Positions 1-4,139 of a stretch of DNA of 6,806 bases are shown in pieces. Below the pieces are notes generated by a model that did no database searches, was not told the DNA's origin, and was given only the letters and a program-made list of their open reading frames with translations. Numbering within the stretch: the first letter of the stretch is position 1; each line of letters begins with the position of its first letter. The stretch comes from Prevotella sp. CAG:891. GTDB lineage: Bacteria > Bacteroidota > Bacteroidia > Bacteroidales > Bacteroidaceae. The translations under genes were made by a program, and so were the position numbers. The stretch lies in the NCBI GenBank assembly GCA_000437675.1, contig FR901790.1, positions 19,961-26,766 of the forward strand. The letters are read 5' to 3'.

Positions 1-705
1 GCGCCCCCCTAAACCCACCGCCCCGCCGGCCAATAAATTGTTGGCCATGTGAGCCGGCAGACAGAGCCACAGGTTGCCCGTGCGGTTGTAAAGAATGCCC
101 AACAGAATGCCTACCGTAAAAGCCGGAATGCCCTGCGCCAAGTTGCCATGCACCAAGGCAAAAGCCGATGCACTGACAACAGCGGCAAGCAGCGGGTGCA
201 GCCCGGAGTTGCGCAACGACTGCTGGATGCCGACGCGAAACACAAGTTCCTCGCACAGCGGACCGACAACCACGAGCAGCAGCAAACTCCAAGGCTGCTG
301 TAGCAGCGTATTGAAGTAGGCTGTGACGCCGTTGTCCGATAAATGCAGCGGTTCAAGTACCAGTGAAAGTCCGAAGGACACCAAAGTAGTGGCCAGTACG
401 GCAAACAGCAGGGTGCGAAACGGGCGCAGCAAACGCATTGAATGGTGCTCCTTCGTATGTGCAGAGCTATTGGCTGAGGCTAAATGTTTGCGCGTCCACC
501 AACAGTTCTTCATTCTTTTCCATCGGAAAATGCCGAACCACAGAACAATGCACAGTACGCTCTCGCATAGCAGCAACCACAGCCCCATGTTAACCAGCGA
601 AGCCTCCTGTCCGCTTCCAGCAGCAATCAGTAAATTATTTTTAGCCAGCCACATTGCTATGCCTGAGGTAGCAATGAAACTAAGGTAAAATCCTAAGGCC
701 TTCAT
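1..705 (-). CDS. CPBP-family intramembrane metalloprotease (CAAX protease/ABI type), C-terminus cut by window edge
   Basis: The 235 visible codons read without a stop from the ATG at 705 to the window edge, so the 3' end is missing. The protein is strongly hydrophobic, with apparent membrane segments near residues 4-21, 38-60, 99-117, 139-150, 172-185 and 193-206. It carries the three conserved CPBP (Abi/CAAX protease) motifs in order: EExxxR at E152-E153-R157, a histidine after a hydrophobic helix at H186 (HGN), and HxxxN at H219-N223. In characterised relatives these residues form the metal and catalytic site in the membrane. Family members process prenylated proteins in eukaryotes, or act in bacteriocin immunity and protein maturation in bacteria; the substrate here cannot be told. 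The start codon overlaps the ribF stop in an ATGA junction, so it is probably translationally coupled to ribF. A basic, His-containing linker at about 61-95 separates the N-terminal membrane pair from the catalytic part. Confidence 0.9.
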   Translation of the reverse strand, partial: MKALGFYLSFIATSGIAMWLAKNNLLIAAGSGQEASLVNMGLWLLLCESVLCIVLWFGIFRWKRMKNCWWTRKHLASANSSAHTKEHHSMRLLRPFRTLLFAVLATTLVSFGLSLVLEPLHLSDNGVTAYFNTLLQQPWSLLLLVVVGPLCEELVFRVGIQQSLRNSGLHPLLAAVVSASAFALVHGNLAQGIPAFTVGILLGILYNRTGNLWLCLPAHMANNLLAGGAVGLGGR

Positions 706-1658
706 GGGGTTTCGTTCAGCATTTGTCGCACCGTATCGGCATCAACCGTCAGCTGCGCTTGCAGTGCCTCAAGGCTTTCGAAACGCTGTTCATCGCGTAC
801 GCGGCGGTAAAAAACGATAGAAAGTTGTTTGCCGTAAAGTTCTCCACCTTCGTAGTCGAGCAAGTGTGCCTCGATGCTTTGGTCATGTCCGTTGTCGAGT
901 GTCGGTCGCCAGCCGATGTTCAGCATAGCCTTGTAGCTGAAACCTTCGATATAGGCTTTAACGGCATATACACCACGTCCGGGAATCAGCTGTTCAGGGC
1001 ATTCAGGTTTAAGGTTCGCAGTCGGAAATCCCAGCAGCGTACCCTTGTGATGTCCCTCAACAATCGTACCTTCCAGTTTATAGCCGCGTCCCAGGCAGGC
1101 ACGCGCCATTTCCACGTTACCGCCCGTCAGGAAACGTCGCGTAGCCGACGAACTGATGCGCAAATCATTCGTTTCGAAAGGTTTTTCGCGCAACACCTCG
1201 ATACCCGTTTCCCGTCCATACTTCACATATTCTTTAAATCCAGCCGAAAGGTCAGAGCCAAAGTGGTGGTCGTACCCCACGAGCAGACACTTCACGTTCA
1301 GTTCATCGCGCAACACGAGTTCCATAAATTCGCGCGACGAAAGCATCGACATCTGCTGGTTGAAGTGCAACATCACGCAGCCGCCCAATCCCGTAGCTTC
1401 GAGCAGTTGCAGTTTTTCGTGGTTGGTGGTCAGCAGTTCGGGCCAGTATTGTGTGTGCGTCAGTGTCAGTCGCGGATGTTCTTCGAAACTGATAACGATT
1501 GGCGTAAGGCCGCGTTTTTCAGCTTCGGTTTTAACCTGTTCAATCAAATACAAGTGTCCGCGGTGCACCCCGTCGAAAAAGCCAATGGCAGCGCAGTAAC
1601 CCTCGGTCGGGTTACCCTGCGGATGATGATGAAATTTATGAAAGGAGTAATTTGCCAT
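702..1658 (-). CDS. ribF: Bifunctional riboflavin kinase / FMN adenylyltransferase (FAD synthetase)
   Basis: This cytoplasmic enzyme phosphorylates riboflavin to FMN and then adenylylates FMN to FAD. The 318-residue product has both domains complete. The N-terminal nucleotidyltransferase domain shows GFFDGVHRGH (26-35, the HxGH-type ATP site), VISFEEHPR (55-63), GYDHHFG (128-134) and ISSSATRRFL (168-177, the ISSTxIR-like motif). The C-terminal flavokinase domain shows LGRGY (189-193), GFPTANL (210-216, the PTAN motif binding ATP/Mg), NIGWRPTL (247-254) and IEAHLLDY with the probable catalytic base E263, then LYGKQLSIVF. I chose the ATG at 1658. The frame stays open to an ATG at 1718, but that would add 20 residues with no family resemblance and deepen the overlap with the upstream HAD gene. 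Even from 1658 the gene overlaps the HAD gene by 23 bases. The N-terminus is unusually histidine-rich (HKFHHH, 7-12), partly because it is read from the overlap. It is the middle gene of a three-gene operon. Confidence 0.95.
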   Translation of the reverse strand: MANYSFHKFHHHPQGNPTEGYCAAIGFFDGVHRGHLYLIEQVKTEAEKRGLTPIVISFEEHPRLTLTHTQYWPELLTTNHEKLQLLEATGLGGCVMLHFNQQMSMLSSREFMELVLRDELNVKCLLVGYDHHFGSDLSAGFKEYVKYGRETGIEVLREKPFETNDLRISSSATRRFLTGGNVEMARACLGRGYKLEGTIVEGHHKGTLLGFPTANLKPECPEQLIPGRGVYAVKAYIEGFSYKAMLNIGWRPTLDNGHDQSIEAHLLDYEGGELYGKQLSIVFYRRVRDEQRFESLEALQAQLTVDADTVRQMLNETP

Positions 1659-2259
1659 CTTCGTTGAAATATTTAAACCATTCGCTGTGAGCAGGAGCCA
1701 GACACGCTTGCATACCACATTTTCGGGCAGCTTCGCAGTTTACCTCGCTGTCGTCAAAAAATAAAATCTCGTTTGCCGGCACACCCAAGCCCTCGATAAC
1801 GGCTTCGTAAATGCGCGGTTCTGGTTTTTCGACGCCCAATTCGTATGACAGGAAAATCTGGTCGAAAAAGTCATTTACCTCCCGGTCGTGGTAATGGAAA
1901 AAGTCGTCGCACGCCTGTTGCCAATGAATGACGTTCGTGTTGCTGAGCAAGTTCACCGAGTAATGCTGTTTGATTTTCAGCAGCATTTCCAATCGTTCGG
2001 CCGGCACACCGGGCAGAAAGGCCTTCCAAGCCTTGACGATGCTTTCGTCCGTAAGTTCAGTATGTCCCGTAAGGTTACGGATTTCGTTACAAAATTCGTG
2101 AACACTGATTTTACCCTGTTCGAGCAACGAAAAAGGCCCGGATTGTCGGTAGGCCCCGAGGTAATTGTGCATATCAAGTCCTAATTCGGCAAAGGCATTG
2201 ACCACCCGTTCGCGGTCAAGGTCAACCAGCACTCCGCCAAAGTCGAAAAGCAGTTTCAT
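1636..2259 (-). CDS. HAD-superfamily hydrolase, subfamily IA, YihX-like (sugar-phosphate phosphatase type)
   Basis: A 207-residue haloacid-dehalogenase-fold hydrolase, full length for the family. Motif I is LFDFGGVLVD with nucleophile D6. The usual second aspartate is replaced by G8, as in E. coli YihX (DLGNV), so this need not mean loss of activity. The helical cap spans about residues 15-90, including GKISVHEFCNEI like the GEIS..F segment of YihX. Motif II is LLSNTN (S106), motif III is K145 in EKPEPRIY, and motif IV is FFDDSEVN (D169-D170, N174). YihX dephosphorylates alpha-glucose-1-phosphate and other small phosphates; the true substrate here is unknown. A role in flavin synthesis, such as dephosphorylating the pyrimidine intermediate ahead of lumazine synthesis, is possible from its overlap with ribF but is only inference. 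It is the first gene of the operon, with a promoter-like element about 40 bases upstream. The start at 2259 lies directly before motif I, leaving no room for a later one. Confidence 0.9.
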   Translation of the reverse strand: MKLLFDFGGVLVDLDRERVVNAFAELGLDMHNYLGAYRQSGPFSLLEQGKISVHEFCNEIRNLTGHTELTDESIVKAWKAFLPGVPAERLEMLLKIKQHYSVNLLSNTNVIHWQQACDDFFHYHDREVNDFFDQIFLSYELGVEKPEPRIYEAVIEGLGVPANEILFFDDSEVNCEAARKCGMQACLAPAHSEWFKYFNEDGKLLLS

Positions 2260-2288
2260 CGTGATAAAGATAAAAGGAAATGAAAGCA

Positions 2289-2340
2289 GGTGTTCAATGC
2301 AAACATACTTTGGTTGCGTTCAAAAGTGAGGTTGAACACC
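2289..2340. repeat. Perfect 9-bp inverted repeat flanking the HAD-operon promoter
   Basis: The arms are GGTGTTCAA at 2289-2297 and TTGAACACC at 2332-2340, exact reverse complements separated by 34 bases. The candidate -7 element at 2300-2307 lies inside the interval, close to the left arm. Such an arrangement could be a pair of operator half-sites around the promoter, but no regulator gene is visible in the window. The 10-mer AGGTGTTCAA at the left arm also occurs at 3923-3932, upstream of the U32 gene. Confidence 0.5.
2300..2307 (-). promoter_or_regulatory. Candidate -7 promoter element of the HAD-ribF-CPBP operon
   Basis: On the minus strand this reads TATGTTTG, an exact match to the Bacteroidetes -7 consensus TAnnTTTG. 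It sits 40 bases before the HAD start codon, which would give a leader of roughly 30 bases. No TTG lies at the usual 19-21 base spacing upstream; the nearest, at 2321-2323, is only 13 bases away, so the -33 part is weak or absent. The element lies between the arms of a perfect 9-base inverted repeat. Confidence 0.5.
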
Positions 2341-2398
2341 AGCCTGTTGTCCGTTACCGCTTTGTCAAGTAGCGGACAAAATGATTTTTTTTAATAAA

Positions 2399-2592
2399 GA
2401 AGTCGTCTGAACTTTTATGAAATTCAAGAATTGCCTTAATTTTTGAGGCGTTTTTGGGCCTTGAAGGAAGGAGTGTTGCGAGCTACACGACTGATGAAAG
2501 GTCAAAAAACGGCCCAAACGAAAGGTGAAAATTGAATTTAGAAGAGATAAATCTCCAAATCAAATCCTCGTCAGAAAAGTTTAGACGACTTC
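2399..2592. repeat. 194-bp segment with 18-bp terminal inverted repeats, MITE-like
   Basis: The left end GAAGTCGTCTGAACTTTT (2399-2416) is the reverse complement of the right end AAAAGTTTAGACGACTTC (2575-2592) with one mismatch (17 of 18). Similarity stops sharply at both outer ends: the left flank is T/A-rich and the right flank is unrelated. A three-base AAA flanks each side, which could be a target duplication but is too simple to count as evidence. The interior has no reading frame worth calling. It contains an imperfect palindrome (2440-2520) and a small perfect one (2544-2555). It may be a nonautonomous mobile element remnant, or a long hairpin acting in the 3' end of the U32 transcript. 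Confidence 0.5.
2440..2520. repeat. Imperfect palindrome inside the inverted-repeat segment
   Basis: Bases 2440-2462 pair with 2498-2520 at 17 of 23 positions, including a five-base T run against an A run. The centre, GTGTTGCGAGCTACAC (2473-2488), is itself a 12-of-16 palindrome. The centre of this structure (about 2480) differs from that of the outer 18-bp repeat (about 2495), so the two are not one simple hairpin. In RNA it would form a weak, bulged stem. Confidence 0.35.
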
Positions 2593-2618
2593 AAAGTCAG
2601 AATGGCAGAACCGTCCGT

Positions 2619-3857
2619 TTATTTCTGCTTCACAATTTTGTACAGACGGTCGGACGGACGCACCTTTTCGGGCACCGGAATCGACACCCGCATACCCTTC
2701 ATGGCTTTGTCCACCGGTCCGTTATCCCCGTGAATGTCGGTTGCTTCCACGTAAAGTGCACCGGTCGTAGGTCCGGTAATCAGCAGCTTATCGCCAGGTT
2801 CAAATTCGCCGGCTTCGATGTAAAATTCGCCAACGCCGAGTTTCGCAAAGTATTTCATACCCTTGCCCACATATTGTTTTTTCTCGGTAGCACTCGAACC
2901 ATACACCTCGCTCCATTCGCCCATTTTTTGTCCCAGGTAGTAGCCGTCCCAGAATCCGCGGTTGAACACCGTAGCCAGACGCTTGTTCCATTCCTCCACC
3001 TTTTCGGGCGTGAATGTACCCTCTTCAACCGCTGCAATAGCCTCTTTGTAGCATTGCACCACGGTGTAGACATATTCTGCGCTGCGAGCGCGTCCTTCGA
3101 TTTTGAACACACGCACGCCGGCCTTCATCATGCGGTCAATGAATCCGATGGTTTTAAGGTCCTTCGGGCTCATGATGTATTTATTGTCAACGTCCAGTTC
3201 CACGCCCGTTTCGCGGTCGCGCACGGTGTAGCTACGGCGGCACACCTGCATACACTCACCGCGGTTAGCCGAACGGCCCAGGTTATCGAGTGAAAGGTAA
3301 CATTTGCCGCTCACAGCCATGCACAGAGCACCATGACAGAACATCTCGATGCGTACAGGTTCGCCCATCGGTCCGACGATGTGCTCCTCCTCGATGGCCC
3401 GGTAAATTTCGCTCACCTGGTCCAGGTTCAGTTCGCGTGCCAGCACTACGACATCAGCAAACTGGGCATAGAATTTCAGAGCCTCAGTGTTCGAAATGTT
3501 GAGCTGCGTCGACAAGTGAACTTCCTGACCAATTTTATTACAGTAAGTCATCACCGCCACATCGCTGGCAATGACAGCCGATATGCCGGCCTCATGTGCA
3601 GCATCGCAAATGCGGTGCATCAGTTCGATATCGTTGTCGTAAATAATAGTGTTTACCGTCAGATACGATTTCACGCCCTGTTCGTTGCAGCGCGCAGCAA
3701 TGTCGTGCAAATCGTCGATGGTAAAGTGCGTGGCACTATGTGCGCGCATATTCAGCGCTTCAATGCCAAAGTAAATTGAGTCGGCTCCGGCTTTCAGCGC
3801 AGCGGCCAATGCCTCGCGCGAACCGACAGGAGCCATTATTTCGTAGGTATGCTTCAT
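2619..3857 (-). CDS. U32-family protein, TrhP (YegQ)-like, probable tRNA 5-hydroxyuridine factor
   Basis: The product has 412 residues. The family is called peptidase U32, but studied members (TrhP, RlhA, UbiU/UbiV) support RNA or ubiquinone hydroxylation. TrhP uses prephenate-derived metabolism to form 5-hydroxyuridine at tRNA position 34. The N-terminal TIM-barrel-like part starts at EIMAPVGSREAL (6-17). The U32 signature is complete at 171-189 (E171, F173, G176-A177-L178-C179, G184, C186, S189), followed by NRGECMQVCR (198-207). C179, C186, C202 and C206 are good candidates for iron-sulfur ligands, by analogy. YIMSPKDL (227-234), FKIEGRARSAEY (251-262) and FNRGFWDGY (298-306) follow. A C-terminal domain (about 328-410) is of the kind found in TrhP but not in UbiU/V. 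The frame extends to an ATG at 3884, but that codon lies just after the -7 element, so it could not sit in a normal leader. The ATG at 3857 places MKHTYEIMAPVG at the N-terminus; 3863 is the alternative. Substrate assignment is inference. Confidence 0.9.
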   Translation of the reverse strand: MKHTYEIMAPVGSREALAAALKAGADSIYFGIEALNMRAHSATHFTIDDLHDIAARCNEQGVKSYLTVNTIIYDNDIELMHRICDAAHEAGISAVIASDVAVMTYCNKIGQEVHLSTQLNISNTEALKFYAQFADVVVLARELNLDQVSEIYRAIEEEHIVGPMGEPVRIEMFCHGALCMAVSGKCYLSLDNLGRSANRGECMQVCRRSYTVRDRETGVELDVDNKYIMSPKDLKTIGFIDRMMKAGVRVFKIEGRARSAEYVYTVVQCYKEAIAAVEEGTFTPEKVEEWNKRLATVFNRGFWDGYYLGQKMGEWSEVYGSSATEKKQYVGKGMKYFAKLGVGEFYIEAGEFEPGDKLLITGPTTGALYVEATDIHGDNGPVDKAMKGMRVSIPVPEKVRPSDRLYKIVKQK

Positions 3858-3882
3858 TGTCATGATTTGAATGATATTGTGC

Positions 3883-3910
3883 ATACAAAGTTAGCAGAAA
3901 ATCTTTGTAT
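3883..3910. repeat. 8-bp perfect inverted repeat overlapping the U32 promoter
   Basis: ATACAAAG at 3883-3890 is the exact reverse complement of CTTTGTAT at 3903-3910, with a 12-base gap. The left arm covers five of the eight bases of the candidate -7 element, so a protein bound here would compete with RNA polymerase. It could equally be chance similarity in AT-rich promoter DNA. Confidence 0.4.
3886..3893 (-). promoter_or_regulatory. Candidate -7 promoter element of the U32 gene
   Basis: The minus strand reads TAACTTTG, an exact TAnnTTTG match and identical to the element before the Wzc-like gene. It lies 28 bases before the chosen start at 3857, leaving a leader of about 20 bases. No TTG is present 19-21 bases further upstream. 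The element overlaps the left arm of an 8-bp inverted repeat (3883-3910). Confidence 0.55.
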
Positions 3911-3912
3911 TT

Positions 3913-3925
3913 CCTACATGGTAGG
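3913..3925. repeat. Small perfect palindrome upstream of the U32 promoter
   Basis: CCTACATGGTAGG has 5-bp perfect arms around a three-base centre. It lies about 20 bases upstream of the -7 element, over the expected -33 region, and partly overlaps the 10-mer AGGTGTTCAA (3923-3932) that is shared with the HAD-operon promoter. An operator role is possible but unsupported by any regulator gene here. Confidence 0.35.
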
Positions 3926-4051
3926 TGTTCAAAATAAGTAGATGTGGAAAAATAGGGCTTAGTAAAAAAATACTGGGAATACAAATTCAAAGCTGAAGTT
4001 TTTTATCGGGGGAGCCATGCCCACCCTGTTGAGCAGCAGTTGGAGTTGTAC

Positions 4052-4092
4052 AAAAAAACGCATCCCTGACCGAAGCGGCAAGGATGCGTTTT
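4052..4092 (-). terminator. Intrinsic (rho-independent) terminator of the Wzc-like gene
   Basis: On the minus strand an 11-bp perfect stem (AAAACGCATCC at 4092-4082 pairing with GGATGCGTTTT at 4065-4055) encloses a 16-base loop that can form an inner CCG/CGG pairing. The transcript then continues into an uninterrupted run of seven T (4058-4052), part of which is in the stem. The stem begins 48 bases after the kinase stop codon. On the plus strand the run is only TTTT followed by CATT, so the minus direction is clearly favoured. Confidence 0.9.
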
Positions 4093-4139
4093 CATTGTTT
4101 AAGTCTGGCATTGCGCCGTGTAAGGCACAGCCGGTTGTT

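Larger units (their letters stand above)
2260..2618. other. Gene-free interval between the U32 gene and the HAD operon
   Basis: I find no credible coding region in these 359 bases on either strand. The right and middle part is a 194-base segment bounded by 18-base inverted repeats (2399-2592). The left part (2260-2398) holds the candidate promoter of the HAD operon, its flanking inverted repeat, and a T-rich run at 2384-2392. No clear intrinsic terminator for the U32 gene is visible; GACTTCAAAGTC at 2587-2598 can fold as a 5-bp hairpin but lacks a good downstream U-tract. Confidence 0.6.

Noticed and set aside
323..688. 121-codon plus-strand open frame
   Set aside because: It is antisense to the CPBP protease, whose three catalytic motifs are intact on the minus strand.
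723..1667. 314-codon plus-strand open frame
   Set aside because: It lies opposite ribF and has no family resemblance; the minus-strand frame has all RibF motifs.
1659..1718. N-terminal extension of RibF to the ATG at 1718
   Set aside because: The 20 added residues have no family similarity and would overlap the HAD gene by over 80 bases.
2260..2299. FMN riboswitch in the ribF operon leader
   Set aside because: The leader is only about 30-40 bases from the candidate promoter, too short for the conserved FMN aptamer, and none of its conserved segments is seen.
2401..2410. AGTCGTCTGA resembles the Neisseria DNA uptake sequence (GCCGTCTGAA)
   Set aside because: The match is inexact, the genome is evidently Bacteroidales, and no second dispersed copy is seen apart from the inverted arm of the same repeat.
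2532..3293. 253-codon plus-strand open frame
   Set aside because: It starts inside the inverted-repeat segment and runs antisense to the U32 gene; composition is shadow-like and no motif is visible.
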